NCBI RefSeq assembly: GCF_000820125.1 | Contig: NZ_CDBY01000049.1 | Location: 1 to 64,000 of the forward strand | Direction of reading: 5' to 3' | Origin: Aeromonas simiae | GTDB taxonomy: Bacteria > Pseudomonadota > Gammaproteobacteria > Enterobacterales > Aeromonadaceae | Length of the DNA stretch: 64,000 bases | Shown: one piece after another, positions 15,986 through 25,492 of the stretch | How positions within the stretch are numbered: the first letter of the stretch is position 1 | Layout of the letters: every line of letters begins with the position of its first letter | Translations under genes and position numbers: made by a program | The notes under the pieces: model-generated | What the model was told of the DNA's origin: nothing | Database searches by the model: none | Seen by the model: the letters and a program-made list of their open reading frames with translations, nothing else

Positions 15986-17537
15986 ATGGATGAACCGTTG
16001 AAAGAGCCAGACTTACTTCCCCCCTCTCATGCCCACCTTGCTGACGCCGCCACACTCAACCTGCAACCAGAGGCGCTCGGCGCCGAACCCTCCCTCGATG
16101 AACTCAAGGCCAGGCTGGCCGCCATCGAGCGCAGCCACGGCATCATAGAGTTCACCCCGGACGGGGTCATCGAGCGGGTCAACGATCACTACCTGAAACT
16201 GACCGGCTATCCGCGCGAGGCCCTGCTCGGCCAGCACCACAGCCTGCTCTGCCCCCCCCGACTATGTGGCCAGCGATGAATACCGCCTCTTCTGGCAGCG
16301 CCTGCGTCAAGGCCAACCGTGCAGCGGCCGCTTCCCGCGCCGTGGCCACCAAGGCCGCCACTACTGGATCCAGGCCAGCTACACCCCGCTCATCGGCAAC
16401 GATGGCCGGGTCAGCCGCATCGTCAAGTATGCCCACGATGTCACGCAGAGCGTCGAGACCGAGCAGAAGGTGCTGCGCCAAGGAGAGCTGCTCGACATCA
16501 TGCTGTCGGCCCAGGATGGATTCCTGCTCGATCACAACTTGGCAGGCGCCTGTGACAAGCTCTTCTCCCGCCTGCTCGGCGTCACCGAGAGCGAGTTCGG
16601 CTTCATCGGCATCGTCCAAGGCAGCGGCGAGCAGGCCTGCCTCTACCTCCCCTCCATCTCCAACCTCTCCTGGAACGAGGCCACCCGGGAGTGGTACGAG
16701 CGCCAAAGCCGCTCCCGCAGCGGCCTCATCTTCAACAACCTCAACAACCTGTTCGGCCATGTGGTGACTCACAACACCACGGTCTGCACCAACCACCTCC
16801 CCAGCCACCCGGCCAGCCGTGGTTTTCCTCCCGGCCACCCCCAGCTGCACTCCTTCCTCGGCATTCCCGTCACCTATGGCGGCAGAGCCATCGGCATGAT
16901 AGCGCTGGCCAACCGCCAGCAGGGGTATGACGCGTCGGTGATCCAACAGCTCGAGCCACTGGTTGCCACCCTCGGCACCCTGATCCACGCCCGCACTCTG
17001 GAAGATGAGCGCAACCGGATGGAGAGCGACCTGCGCTTTAGCGCCAGCCATGACTTTCTGACCCAGCTCCCCAACCGCAGCCTCTTCTTCGAACAGGCCA
17101 GCGCCCTGTTCGCCGGCCCTCGTCGGCGTCAGGCTGGGCGCCACTGCTTGGCGCTCCTCGACATCGATCACTTCAAGCGGATCAACGACGAACATGGCCA
17201 CCTGGTCGGGGATGCCGTGCTCAAAGGGCTCGCCAAGGTGCTGCTCGATACCCTGCGCGAGCAGGATCTGGTGGCCAGGATCGGCGGCGAGGAGTTTGCC
17301 GTACTGCTGCACGATGTCGCCCTGGACAACGCGCGCAACACGCTGGAGCGGCTGCGTCTCGTCGTTGCCGACCACCCCTTCGTCTGTGAGTCACTGACCC
17401 TGCATCTGACCATCAGTGCCGGCGTCACCCCCTATCGCCCCACCTTGGCATCGGTCGATGACTGGTTGCAGGAGGCCGATCACCTGCTCTACGGCGCCAA
17501 GCACAAGGGGCGCAACCGGGTCGAAAGCCAAGCATGA
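15986..17537 (+). pseudogene. PAS-GAF-GGDEF diguanylate cyclase, frame broken in a C8 tract
   Basis: Two frames together encode one protein of about 516 residues. The first (15986-16279) has the first half of a PAS domain; the second begins in the other half, before 16266. With seven rather than eight C residues at 16252-16259 the frame joins as ...LLCPP-DYVASDEYRLFW, the normal PAS sequence. A GAF-like domain and a GGDEF domain follow. The active site is GGEEF and an intact product-inhibition site (REQD) lies five residues before it. The start has AGGGAG upstream. It may be a null allele, a phase-variable gene or a sequencing error in the homopolymer. Some product could come from slippage. 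Confidence 0.8.
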
Positions 17538-17539
17538 AA

Positions 17540-17559
17540 AAGGGCCCCATAGGGCCCTT
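17540..17559 (-). terminator. Terminator between the GGDEF gene and the efflux operon
   Basis: An 8-bp stem (AAGGGCCC / GGGCCCTT) has five T residues on the minus strand, where it follows the efflux permease gene. The plus-strand side has no T run. Confidence 0.65.
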
Positions 17560-17577
17560 GGTTATGTTCGTGGAGGA

Positions 17578-20500
17578 TCAGAGCTGGTTGTGCTCGCTGC
17601 GCCCCTTGGTGAAGTAACGCATCACCAGCACGAAGAAGATGGGCACGAAGAAGATGGCCAGCACGGTGGCCGTGATCATCCCCCCCATCACGCCGGTACC
17701 GATGGCGTTACGGCTACTGGCGCCGGCACCGGTACTGATCACCAGCGGCAACACGCCAAGGCAGAAGGCGAGCGAGGTCATCAGGATCGGGCGCAGACGC
17801 TGACGCGAGGCCTCCAGCACGGCGTCACCGAGCTTCATCCCCTTGTCGTACAGCTCCTTGGCGAACTCGACGATGAGGATGGCGTTCTTGGCCGACAAGC
17901 CGATGGTAGTGAGCAGGCCCACCTGGAAGTAGACGTCGTTCTCCAGCCCGCGCAGGGTGGCGGCCAAAATGGCCCCGAGTACCCCGAGCGGCACCACCAG
18001 CATGACCGAGAACGGAATGCTCCAGCTCTCGTAGAGGGCCGCCAGGCAGAGGAACACCACCAGGAGCGAGATGGCGTAGAGGGCAGGCGCCTGAGCTCCC
18101 GCCTCGCGCTCCTGATAAGAGAGCCCCGTCCACTCGATGCCCACCCCTTCCGGCAGTTTCTCTACCAGCTTCTCGATGGCCACCATGGCGTCACCGGTAC
18201 TCTTGCCGGGGGCCGCCTCACCCACTATCTCCATCGCCGCCACGCCGTTGTAGCGCTCCAGGCGCGGGGAGCCGAAGCTCCACTCGGTAGTGGCAAACGA
18301 GGAGAAGGGCACCATCTGGCCGCTGCTGTTACGCACGTACCAGAGGCTGAGATCTTCCGGGTTCATCCGGAAGGGGGCATCGGCCTGCATGTAGACCTTC
18401 TTCACCCGGCCGCGATCGACGAAGTCGTTCACATAGGAGGAGCCCCAGGCCGATGCCAGGGTGGTGTTGATGTCGCTGATGCTGAGCCCCTGGGCCAGCG
18501 CCTTGTCGTAGTCAATCTTGATATCGAGCTGCGGCGTGTCCTCCATCCCGTTCGGGCGCACCCGCACCAGGGTCGGATCTTGCGCCGCCATGCCGAGCAG
18601 CTGGTTACGCGCCTCCATCAGCTTGTCATGGCCAATGCCGCCGCGATCTTGCAGATAGAAGTTGAAACCGGTGGCCGTCCCCAGCTCCGGGATAGAAGGC
18701 AGGTTAAAGGCAAACACCTGCGCCTCCTTGATGCTGAGCAGATAGCCCATGGCGCGGCCGATGATGGCATTGGCGCTGCGCGAGGCTCCCTGACGAACAT
18801 CCCAATCCTTGAGCTTGATAAAGGCCATCCCGGTGTTCTGGCCGCTACCGGCAAAACTGAACCCGGCGATGGTCAGCACCGACTCGACGTTATCCTTCTC
18901 GTGCTCGAGGAAGTAGGTTCGCATGTCGCTCAGTACGGTCTCGGTGCGCTCCTTGGTGGCCCCCACTGGCAGCTGCACCATGGACATGATCACCCCCTGA
19001 TCCTCTTCCGGCAGGAAGGAGCTGGGCAGGCGTATGAACAGGATACCCAACACGACCAGCATGGCGGCATAGATGATGCTGTAGCGGGCCCCCTGCCTGA
19101 TCACCTTGCGCACCCCGCTCTGATAGCGCTGGGTGCTGGCGTCAAACAGACGGTTGAACCAGCCGAAGAAGCCGCGCTGCTGGCCGAACTCGCCGTGCTT
19201 GAGCGGCTTGAGCATGGTGGCGCACAGGGCCGGGGTCAGGATCAGCGCCACCAGCACCGACAGGGTCATGGCCGAGACGATGGTGAGCGAGAACTGCCGG
19301 TAAATCGCACCGGTCGAGCCGCCAAAGAAGGCCATCGGCACGAACACCGCCGAAAGCACCAGGGCGATACCGACCAGGGCGCCGGTGATCTGGTCCATCG
19401 ACTTGCGGGTCGCCTCGAGGGGGGAGAGCCCCTCCTCACTCATCAGACGCTCCACGTTCTCAACCACCACGATGGCGTCATCCACCAAGAGGCCGATGGC
19501 CAGCACCATACCGAACATGGTCAGGGTGTTGATGGAGAAACCAAACGCCGACATGACGCCGAAGGTGCCAAGCAGCACCACGGGCACCGCGATAGTCGGG
19601 ATCAAGGTGGCGCGGAAGTTCTGCAAGAACAGATACATAACGCAGAACACCAGGATGATCGCCTCGATCAGGGTCTGGGCCACCTCCTCGATGGAGATCT
19701 TGACGAACGGGGTGGTGTCATAGGGGTAGACCACCTTGACGCCGTTCGGGAAATAGGCCGACAGCTCGTCCACCTTGGCCCGCACCTTCTCGGCGGTATC
19801 CAGCGCGTTGGCGCCGGTCGCCAGCTTGATCGCCAGGGCGCCGTTGGCCTGGCCGTTATAGAGTGCCTCGGCATCGAAACGCTCACCATTGAGCTCAACT
19901 CGCGCCACATCCCCCAGACGGACCTTGGAGCCATCCTGATTCACCCGCAGCAGGATGTTCTGGAACTGCTCCACGGTAGAGAGACGGGTCTGCCCCATGA
20001 TGGTGGCGGTAAATTGCTGATCGCTCACCGCCGGGGTGCCCCCCAGCTTACCGAACGCCACCTGAGCGTTTTGTGCCTGGATCGCCGCCTTGACATCGTT
20101 CGGTGTCATCTGCACCCGGTTGAGCTTGTGCGGATCGAGCCAGACGCGCATGGCGTACTGACTGCCGAACACTGTCACCTCACCCACCCCGTCGAGACGA
20201 CTGAGAGGCTCTTTGAGGTTACTCACCAGATAGTCAGAGAGATCCTGACCACTCAGGGAGCCATCGGTGGAGATGATACTCATCACCATCAGGAAGCTGC
20301 TCGAGGTCTTTTCAACCCGGATCCCCTGGGACTGCACCTCTTGCGGCAACAGCGACATGGCCTGTTGCAGCTTGTTTTGCACCTGCACCTGGGCAATGTC
20401 GGGGTCGGTCCCCGGCTGGAAGGTGAGGGTCACCGAGGCATTGCCCGATGAATCCGATTCGGCGGACATGTAGAGCAGGTGATCCAGCCCGGTCATGTTC

Positions 20501-20700
20501 TGCTCGATGATCTGGGTCACCGAGTCTTCCACCGTCTTGGCGGAGGCGCCCGGATAACTGGCCGAGATCCCCACCGCCGGCGGGGCGATGGTGGGATACT
20601 GGGCCACCGGCAATTTCAGGATTGCCAGCCCCCCCGCCATCATGATCACCAAGGCGATCACCCAGGCGAAGATGGGTCTGTCTATGAAAAATCGTGCCAT
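17578..20700 (-). CDS. acrB: RND multidrug efflux permease (AcrB/AheB type)
   Basis: 1040 residues, the full HAE-1 RND length, beginning [17 protein letters not shown]. The proton-relay Asp pair lies in [15 protein letters not shown], and SYPGASA and [13 protein letters not shown] are conserved porter-domain segments. It is an inner membrane drug/proton antiporter working with the adaptor encoded 15 bases upstream and a TolC-type channel. No outer membrane factor gene is adjacent, so it probably uses a channel encoded elsewhere. Regulation is discussed under the operator at 21964. Confidence 0.95.
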   Translation of the reverse strand: MARFFIDRPIFAWVIALVIMMAGGLAILKLPVAQYPTIAPPAVGISASYPGASAKTVEDSVTQIIEQNMTGLDHLLYMSAESDSSGNASVTLTFQPGTDPDIAQVQVQNKLQQAMSLLPQEVQSQGIRVEKTSSSFLMVMSIISTDGSLSGQDLSDYLVSNLKEPLSRLDGVGEVTVFGSQYAMRVWLDPHKLNRVQMTPNDVKAAIQAQNAQVAFGKLGGTPAVSDQQFTATIMGQTRLSTVEQFQNILLRVNQDGSKVRLGDVARVELNGERFDAEALYNGQANGALAIKLATGANALDTAEKVRAKVDELSAYFPNGVKVVYPYDTTPFVKISIEEVAQTLIEAIILVFCVMYLFLQNFRATLIPTIAVPVVLLGTFGVMSAFGFSINTLTMFGMVLAIGLLVDDAIVVVENVERLMSEEGLSPLEATRKSMDQITGALVGIALVLSAVFVPMAFFGGSTGAIYRQFSLTIVSAMTLSVLVALILTPALCATMLKPLKHGEFGQQRGFFGWFNRLFDASTQRYQSGVRKVIRQGARYSIIYAAMLVVLGILFIRLPSSFLPEEDQGVIMSMVQLPVGATKERTETVLSDMRTYFLEHEKDNVESVLTIAGFSFAGSGQNTGMAFIKLKDWDVRQGASRSANAIIGRAMGYLLSIKEAQVFAFNLPSIPELGTATGFNFYLQDRGGIGHDKLMEARNQLLGMAAQDPTLVRVRPNGMEDTPQLDIKIDYDKALAQGLSISDINTTLASAWGSSYVNDFVDRGRVKKVYMQADAPFRMNPEDLSLWYVRNSSGQMVPFSSFATTEWSFGSPRLERYNGVAAMEIVGEAAPGKSTGDAMVAIEKLVEKLPEGVGIEWTGLSYQEREAGAQAPALYAISLLVVFLCLAALYESWSIPFSVMLVVPLGVLGAILAATLRGLENDVYFQVGLLTTIGLSAKNAILIVEFAKELYDKGMKLGDAVLEASRQRLRPILMTSLAFCLGVLPLVISTGAGASSRNAIGTGVMGGMITATVLAIFFVPIFFVLVMRYFTKGRSEHNQL

Positions 20701-20715
20701 TTGGCGACTACTCCA

Positions 20716-21882
20716 TTACTTGCTCTGGGGCGCGGCTGGGGTGGCGGCGGCCTTTGCTTCACTGGGATTCACTTCGGCGCCCGGCTTGACCTTCTGCAGG
20801 CCGGCGACGATCACCTTCTCGCCCGCCTTGAGTCCGGACTCAACCAACCAGTTGTTGCCCACCATGCGGCTCACCTGCACCTCGCGCGCCTCGACCTTGT
20901 TCTCTGCGCTCACCACCATGACAGAGGCGCCCCCACGCGGGGTGCGGCTGACCGCCACCTGCGGCACCAGCAGTGCATCCTGACGCTGCCCCTCCTGCAA
21001 GGTGGCGCGCATGAACATGCCCGGCATCAGCAGGTTGTGGGTGTTGGGCACCACGACCCGCAGGGTCACCATGCCGGTGGTCTCGTCGACGGAGACATCG
21101 GAGAACTGCAGCGAACCCGCCTCGGGGTAGACACTGCCATCTTCCAGCGTGAAGTTGACCGGCGCGCCATGACGTTCATCGGTCTTGAGCTTGCCGGCCG
21201 CAGCCAGCTGCTTGAGACGCAGCAGATCGGCGGTCGACTGGCGCACGTCCACGTACATGGGATCGAGCTGCTGGATGGTGGTCAAAGCGGTGGCCTGCTG
21301 GGCGGTCACCAGGGCCCCCTCGGTCACCGCCGAGCTGCTGATGCGGCCGCTGATGGGAGCCGTGATGCGGGTGTAACCCAGATTAATCTCGGCGGTGCGC
21401 TGCGCCGCCTTGGCGGCCATCACCTCGGCCTGCGCCTGCTTCCAGCTGGCCAGGGCGTCGTCATAGTCCTGGCTGCTGATGGATTTCACCTTGAGCAGCG
21501 ACTCGTAGCGCTTGGCCTTGAGCTGGGCGGTACGCTCGTTGGCCTGCGCCTTGGCCACATTGGCCCTGGCCGAGGCCACTTCGGCCTCATACAGCGAGGG
21601 GTCGATCTGATAGAGCAGATCGCCGGCCTTGACGTCGGAGCCCTCGGTAAAGAGGCGTTTTTGCAGTATGCCACTCACCTGAGGACGCACCTCGGCGATG
21701 CGTAAGGCGGAAGTGCGGCCGGTCAGTTCGGTGTCGAGCGTCACGGTGGATGCACCGAGAGTGACCACGTCCACCGCGGTCGGCGGCATCTGTCCCTGGG
21801 TGGGGCCGGCCTGCTCACCGCAACCTGTCAGTGCTCCACCGGCCATCACGGCCAACAGCAGAGCAAGAGTATGTTTTTGCAT
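20716..21882 (-). CDS. acrA: RND efflux periplasmic adaptor lipoprotein (AcrA type)
   Basis: 388 residues. A lipoprotein signal with lipobox LTGC near residues 18-21 gives an acylated periplasmic adaptor. Barrel-sandwich and hairpin segments of the membrane fusion family are visible (EVRPQVSGILQKRLFTEGSDVKAGDLLY is split by two glycines; later GYTRITAPISGRI). First gene of the acrAB operon, divergent from the TetR repressor. Confidence 0.95.
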   Translation of the reverse strand: MQKHTLALLLAVMAGGALTGCGEQAGPTQGQMPPTAVDVVTLGASTVTLDTELTGRTSALRIAEVRPQVSGILQKRLFTEGSDVKAGDLLYQIDPSLYEAEVASARANVAKAQANERTAQLKAKRYESLLKVKSISSQDYDDALASWKQAQAEVMAAKAAQRTAEINLGYTRITAPISGRISSSAVTEGALVTAQQATALTTIQQLDPMYVDVRQSTADLLRLKQLAAAGKLKTDERHGAPVNFTLEDGSVYPEAGSLQFSDVSVDETTGMVTLRVVVPNTHNLLMPGMFMRATLQEGQRQDALLVPQVAVSRTPRGGASVMVVSAENKVEAREVQVSRMVGNNWLVESGLKAGEKVIVAGLQKVKPGAEVNPSEAKAAATPAAPQSK

Positions 21883-21963
21883 GAAGAGTCTACGCCTCTG
21901 TTACCTATCGGGCAGCCGTTTCGCGACGAAGCCGGCTGGCAAAAAAACGTGAGTGGGTTAATA

Positions 21964-21987
21964 TACAAACATTCACGAATGTATGTA
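21964..21987. promoter_or_regulatory. AcrR-type operator between acrA and acrR
   Basis: A 24-base imperfect palindrome with left arm TACAAACATT and right arm AATGTATGTA around CACG. From memory of the E. coli AcrR site (arms TACATACATT / AATGTATGTA), it differs at about two positions. It lies 81 bases upstream of acrA and 56 bases upstream of acrR. Confidence 0.75.
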
Positions 21988-22043
21988 AGTTACTTTTCCT
22001 TCTTTTTACACTACGCAATCAGGTGGAGAACGCCCTTCCTTAT

Positions 22044-22676
22044 ATGGCCAGAAGAACCAAAGAAGAAGCCCAGCAGACCCGCGAGCGCATCATGAACACC
22101 GCGCTCGATCTCTTTTGCCGCCACGGTCTGGCCAAGACCAGCCTGAGCGACATCGCCCAGGCCGCCGACCTGAGCCGGGGCGCCATCTACTGGCACTTCA
22201 AGAACAAGGACGAGCTGTTTGCCTCGCTGTGGGAGGAGCTGTGCGCGCCGCTGGCCCAGCAGCTCTATGCCTGCATCGATCCGGCCGAAGCCGACCCGCT
22301 CGGGCGTCTGAGAATCTTTCTGCGTGAAGCGCTGCACCAGGTCACCACGGCGCCGGCCCACCGCCAGATGTTCAGCCTGATGTTCAGCCTCGAGTCGATG
22401 GAAGGGGAGACCCATTCCCTGCGCGCCCACATGCGCGAACAGGCGCAGCAGTTCTTCCGCGATCTCGAAGCCACCCTGAACAACGCCAAGCAGCAGGGTC
22501 AGCTGCCCCCCCACACCAATACCGCCCGCTGCGCCACCCTGCTGCACTGTACGCTGGATGGCTACATCCTCAACTGGATGCACTTCCCCGAGCGTATCAG
22601 TCTGGAGCAGGAGGCCGATTTCCTGCTCGACAACCTGTTTGCCCTGTTGCGCCAGACCGGTGGCATGCATGCATAA
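22044..22676 (+). CDS. acrR: TetR-family repressor of the efflux operon (AcrR-like)
   Basis: 210 residues from MARRTKEEAQQTRERIM, which aligns with the E. coli AcrR start. The helix-turn-helix is in TSLSDIAQAADLSRGAIYWHFKNKDEL. The C-terminal domain would bind drugs. Divergent from acrAB with the palindrome between them. A GTG at 22023 would add seven residues; I prefer the ATG by family alignment although its ribosome site is poor. The stop overlaps the next gene by 8 bases. Confidence 0.88.
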   Translation: MARRTKEEAQQTRERIMNTALDLFCRHGLAKTSLSDIAQAADLSRGAIYWHFKNKDELFASLWEELCAPLAQQLYACIDPAEADPLGRLRIFLREALHQVTTAPAHRQMFSLMFSLESMEGETHSLRAHMREQAQQFFRDLEATLNNAKQQGQLPPHTNTARCATLLHCTLDGYILNWMHFPERISLEQEADFLLDNLFALLRQTGGMHA

Positions 22677-23046
22677 CGCCCCCCCCACCCTACCGGCCGG
22701 CAGCCACCTGCTGCTGCTCGGTGACGATGGCCAGTTCGCCGCCCGCCTGCTGCAAGCCGGCATGGTGGTCAGCCTCTACCATCACGACATTGCGGCCGCT
22801 CAGGCGGCATCGCTGGCGGCCGGCCTGCCGGTTCGCGTCTGCCGCTTGGAGCAGCTCAGCACGCCGGTGCCCTTCGCCGCCGCCTGGCTCGAGCCGGCCC
22901 ATTTTTCTGTAGAGAAGGCGCTGCCCCATTTGCCCGCCCTGCTCAAGCCGGGGGCGCCGCTCTACCTGTTGCGCCCCACGCCACTGCCCACGCTACCCCC
23001 TGGATGGCGGCAAATAGATGAACAGCACCTCATCCGGCTCCCCTAG
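22669..23046 (+). CDS. Uncharacterised small protein, Rossmann-like start
   Basis: 125 residues. The N-terminal part (HLLLLGDDGQFAARLLQAG, then VVSLYHHD) looks like the first beta-alpha-beta of a nucleotide- or SAM-binding fold, but it is too short for a full methyltransferase. The start overlaps the end of acrR, so it is probably translated from the same message. I do not recognise the family and assign no function. Confidence 0.6.
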   Translation: MHNAPPTLPAGSHLLLLGDDGQFAARLLQAGMVVSLYHHDIAAAQAASLAAGLPVRVCRLEQLSTPVPFAAAWLEPAHFSVEKALPHLPALLKPGAPLYLLRPTPLPTLPPGWRQIDEQHLIRLP

Positions 23047-23115
23047 CCCGCCGGGTTCCATTTGACTGAGCCTCTGTTTACACTGATGCCGTTCTTCCCC
23101 CATCAAGGAGGCCGG

Positions 23116-23601
23116 ATGCGCTATTTTCTTCTGTGCTGTGTCACACTGCTGCTCGCCGCCTGCTCCAGTACGCCGGATCAGGCACCGCCTCCCACCAGCC
23201 GCAACCAGGCGTTTGACGGCTTCTACCAGCAGTGGCGCGGCGTACCCTATCGCATGGGCGGCAACTCGCGCGCCGGCCTCGACTGCTCGGCCTTCACTCA
23301 GCTCGCCTACCAGCAGGTGTTCGGCCTCTCTTTGCCGCGCACCACCACCTCCCAGGCCAACCTCGGTCAGCCCATCACCCGCAGCCAGCTGCGTCACGGC
23401 GATCTGGTCTTCTTCAAGACCGGCTGGAACCAGTACCACGTCGGGGTCTATACCGGAGCGGGCGAGTTTATCCACGCCTCCACCAGCAAGGGGGTGATCC
23501 GCTCGCGCCTCGACAACGTCTACTGGCGCAAGCATTACTGGCAGGCCCGCCGCATGGACCCCATCCTGCTGATGGTGCAACAGTCCGCCTACGGGTCATG
23601 A
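23116..23601 (+). CDS. NlpC/P60 cell-wall hydrolase lipoprotein
   Basis: 161 residues. Lipobox LLAAC with Cys16. The catalytic set is Cys57 (GLDCSAF), His108 (YHVGVYTG) and His120 (EFIHAS), the order of NlpC/P60 gamma-D-glutamyl-diaminopimelate peptidases such as E. coli MepS and NlpC. It probably trims peptidoglycan stem peptides or cross-links from the outer membrane side. A strong AAGGAGG precedes the ATG. Confidence 0.9.
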   Translation: MRYFLLCCVTLLLAACSSTPDQAPPPTSRNQAFDGFYQQWRGVPYRMGGNSRAGLDCSAFTQLAYQQVFGLSLPRTTTSQANLGQPITRSQLRHGDLVFFKTGWNQYHVGVYTGAGEFIHASTSKGVIRSRLDNVYWRKHYWQARRMDPILLMVQQSAYGS

Positions 23602-23688
23602 AACGCCCATTAAAGGGCGAAAAACAAGCAAACATACTCAAAAAACCGCCAAACGGGCTTTTACCATCAATCTTTTTCGTTCTCGGGG

Positions 23689-23716
23689 TTCACAAGCGCC
23701 AAGATTCTGGTAGTAT
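23689..23716 (+). promoter_or_regulatory. Predicted promoter of the tRNA-Tyr cluster
   Basis: TTCACA (5/6 to the -35 consensus), a 16-base spacer and TAGTAT (4/6 to the -10). The -10 is followed by a GC-rich GCGCC stretch, as in stringently controlled stable-RNA promoters. The first tRNA starts 15 bases downstream of the -10. Confidence 0.55.
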
Positions 23717-23731
23717 GCGCCTCGCACTTGG

Positions 23732-23816
23732 GGAGGGGTTCCCGAGCGGCCAAAGGGATCAGACTGTAAATCTGACGGCTCTGCCTTCGAAGGTTCGAAT
23801 CCTTCTCCCTCCACCA
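23732..23816 (+). tRNA. tRNA-Tyr (GTA), copy 1
   Basis: An 85-base class II tRNA with long variable arm, anticodon GTA in the loop ctGTAaa, TTCGAAT T-loop and encoded CCA end. The acceptor arms are GGAGGGG and TCCCTCC. Confidence 0.97.
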
Positions 23817-23849
23817 TCTATCAAGTGCAACAATCAGGAAATACCCCGT

Positions 23850-23934
23850 GGAGGGGTTCCCGAGCGGCCAAAGGGATCAGACTGTAAATCTGACGGCTCT
23901 GCCTTCGAAGGTTCGAATCCTTCTCCCTCCACCA
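23850..23934 (+). tRNA. tRNA-Tyr (GTA), copy 2
   Basis: Identical in sequence to copy 1 across all 85 bases, 33 bases downstream of it. Same anticodon GTA and encoded CCA. Confidence 0.97.
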
Positions 23935-23965
23935 TCTTCCTGAACACAATATGCAATGCCCCTGT

Positions 23966-24050
23966 GGAGGGGTTCCCGAGCGGCCAAAGGGATCAGACTG
24001 TAAATCTGACGGCTCTGCCTTCGAAGGTTCGAATCCTTCTCCCTCCACCA
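23966..24050 (+). tRNA. tRNA-Tyr (GTA), copy 3
   Basis: Identical to copies 1 and 2, 31 bases after copy 2. The spacers between copies differ in sequence, so the transcript is likely processed into three tRNAs. Confidence 0.97.
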
Positions 24051-24060
24051 CTCTTCAGAG

Positions 24061-24088
24061 ACCCCGGCCTTGCCGGGGTTTCGCTTTT
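24061..24088 (+). terminator. Terminator of the tRNA-Tyr cluster
   Basis: An 8-bp stem (ACCCCGGC / GCCGGGGT, loop ctt) followed by a T-rich tail (ttcgctttt), 10 bases after the last CCA. Confidence 0.8.
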
Positions 24089-24174
24089 CTGTCTCCTCAC
24101 ATTTCCATCAACTCCATTTGACCCTGCCAGGGCCGGGTGCTAGCGTGCAGACCAAATCCCTGACAGGTCACGCC

Positions 24175-24816
24175 ATGGACAGCACCCAGACCATCGTCAT
24201 CGCCGATGACCACCCCCTCTTTCGCGGCGCCCTCTATCAGGCCGTACAGATGGCCATGAGCGACGCTCGCCTGCTCGAAGCCGACTCCATCGACTCGCTG
24301 CTCGCCCTGCTCGGCGGAGAGGATGAGGTGGACTTGCTGCTGCTCGATCTCAAGATGCCCGGCGCCAACGGTCTGGAGGGGTTGGCCCACCTGCGCGGCC
24401 AATATCCCGATCTGCCGGTGGTGGTGGTCTCCGCCACCGAGGACCCGACCATCATCAGCCAGGTGATGAAGATGGGCGCCGTCGGCTTCATCCCCAAATC
24501 CTCCCCCATGAAGCGGCTCATCGAGGCGCTTGGCTGTGTATTGCAGGGGGATACCTGGCTGCCGGAGGGGATTGAACTCGACAGTGCCCCCGGCAAAGAG
24601 TCGCTGGCCCAGCGCCTCTCCAGCCTGACGCCACAACAGTACAAGGTGCTCTTGATGCTGCGCGATGGCAGCCTCAACAAGCAGATCGCCTGGGAGCTCA
24701 ATGTCTCCGAGGCCACCATCAAGGCCCACATCACCGCCATCTTCCGCAAGCTGGGGGTCAAGAACCGCACCCAGGCGGTGATCGCCCTGCAACAGCTCGA
24801 CCTGCCCCAGGATTAG
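24175..24816 (+). CDS. LuxR/NarL-type response regulator (CrbR/AgmR-like)
   Basis: 213 residues. Receiver domain with phospho-acceptor Asp58 in LLLLDLKMPG and conserved Lys in FIPKSSP. The C-terminal LuxR helix-turn-helix includes LNKQIAWELNVSEATIKAHITAIFRKLGV. The receiver sequence resembles the CrbR/AgmR group, which in Vibrio and Pseudomonas controls acetate or alcohol use. An acs gene lies 29 kb away in this window. No kinase gene is adjacent. Functional assignment is by resemblance only. Confidence 0.8.
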   Translation: MDSTQTIVIADDHPLFRGALYQAVQMAMSDARLLEADSIDSLLALLGGEDEVDLLLLDLKMPGANGLEGLAHLRGQYPDLPVVVVSATEDPTIISQVMKMGAVGFIPKSSPMKRLIEALGCVLQGDTWLPEGIELDSAPGKESLAQRLSSLTPQQYKVLLMLRDGSLNKQIAWELNVSEATIKAHITAIFRKLGVKNRTQAVIALQQLDLPQD

Positions 24817-24826
24817 ATCGACAAAC

Positions 24827-24840
24827 AGCACGAGCGTGCT
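24827..24840. promoter_or_regulatory. Putative TetR operator, copy 1
   Basis: Palindrome AGCACGAGCGTGCT, 33 bases upstream of the TetR gene at 24874. A near copy, AGCACGACCGTACT, lies before the hydrolase gene, and both are preceded by CGACAAA. Confidence 0.6.
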
Positions 24841-24873
24841 ATCCTCGCCCCCTTGTGACGAGGAGTTGAACCC

Positions 24874-25446
24874 ATGGGCAAGGGGCGCGCCACCCGCGAG
24901 AACATACTGGCCAGTGCCTTCGAGCAGGCCAGCCGTTTTGGTCTCGAGAGCCTCACCATCGGTGAGCTGGCCAAGCAGTGCGGCCTCTCCAAGAGCGGGC
25001 TGTTTGCCCACTTCCGCTCGCGCGAGAACCTGCAACTGGCGGTGCTTGAGTACGCCGCCACCGTATTTCGCGAGCGGGTCATCGCACCGGTGCGCATGGC
25101 TCAGCCCGCGGGCTCGGCGCAGAAGCTGCACGCCCTGCTCGAGGCCTGGCTGGCCTGGAACGAAAGTTTCAGCGGTCGCTGCATGTTCCTCGATGCCTGG
25201 AGCGCGCCCCATGAAGGAGAGGTGCAACAGGCCGCGCGCGACTTCGTGCACCAATGGCTCGCTTACCTGCAACGCCAGATAGTTCTCGGCCAGCAGCAGG
25301 GCGATTGGGATAGCGCGCTCGACCCCTGGCAGGCGGTTTACCGCCTCTACAGCCTCTATCTGGGCGCTCAGGTATTTGATGCGCTGGCCCTGCCCGCCCC
25401 CTTCTGGCCTGAAGTGGAGCGGCTGATGGCGAGCTGGCATCCCTGA
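24874..25446 (+). CDS. TetR-family regulator
   Basis: 190 residues. The helix-turn-helix covers LTIGELAKQCGLSKSGLFAHFRSRENL. The C-terminal domain resembles the TetR_C group seen in small regulators placed beside hydrolases (AWLAWNESFSGRCMFLDAWSA). The start has GAGGAG with good spacing. Related palindromes before this gene and before the following hydrolase gene suggest it controls both; this is inference. Confidence 0.87.
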   Translation: MGKGRATRENILASAFEQASRFGLESLTIGELAKQCGLSKSGLFAHFRSRENLQLAVLEYAATVFRERVIAPVRMAQPAGSAQKLHALLEAWLAWNESFSGRCMFLDAWSAPHEGEVQQAARDFVHQWLAYLQRQIVLGQQQGDWDSALDPWQAVYRLYSLYLGAQVFDALALPAPFWPEVERLMASWHP

Positions 25447-25467
25447 TTTTTTAAAAAGCGACAAAAA

Positions 25468-25481
25468 AGCACGACCGTACT
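25468..25481. promoter_or_regulatory. Putative TetR operator, copy 2
   Basis: AGCACGACCGTACT, differing from the site at 24827 at two positions, 11 bases before the hydrolase start codon. Binding here would block transcription of the hydrolase gene or its ribosome site. Confidence 0.58.
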
Positions 25482-25492
25482 AAAGAGGTTCC

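Noticed and set aside
17416..20451. A 1011-codon open frame antisense to the RND permease gene
   Set aside because: It mirrors the permease gene in another frame, is rich in His, Gly and Gln and lacks any recognisable domain. This is a high-GC codon-bias shadow.
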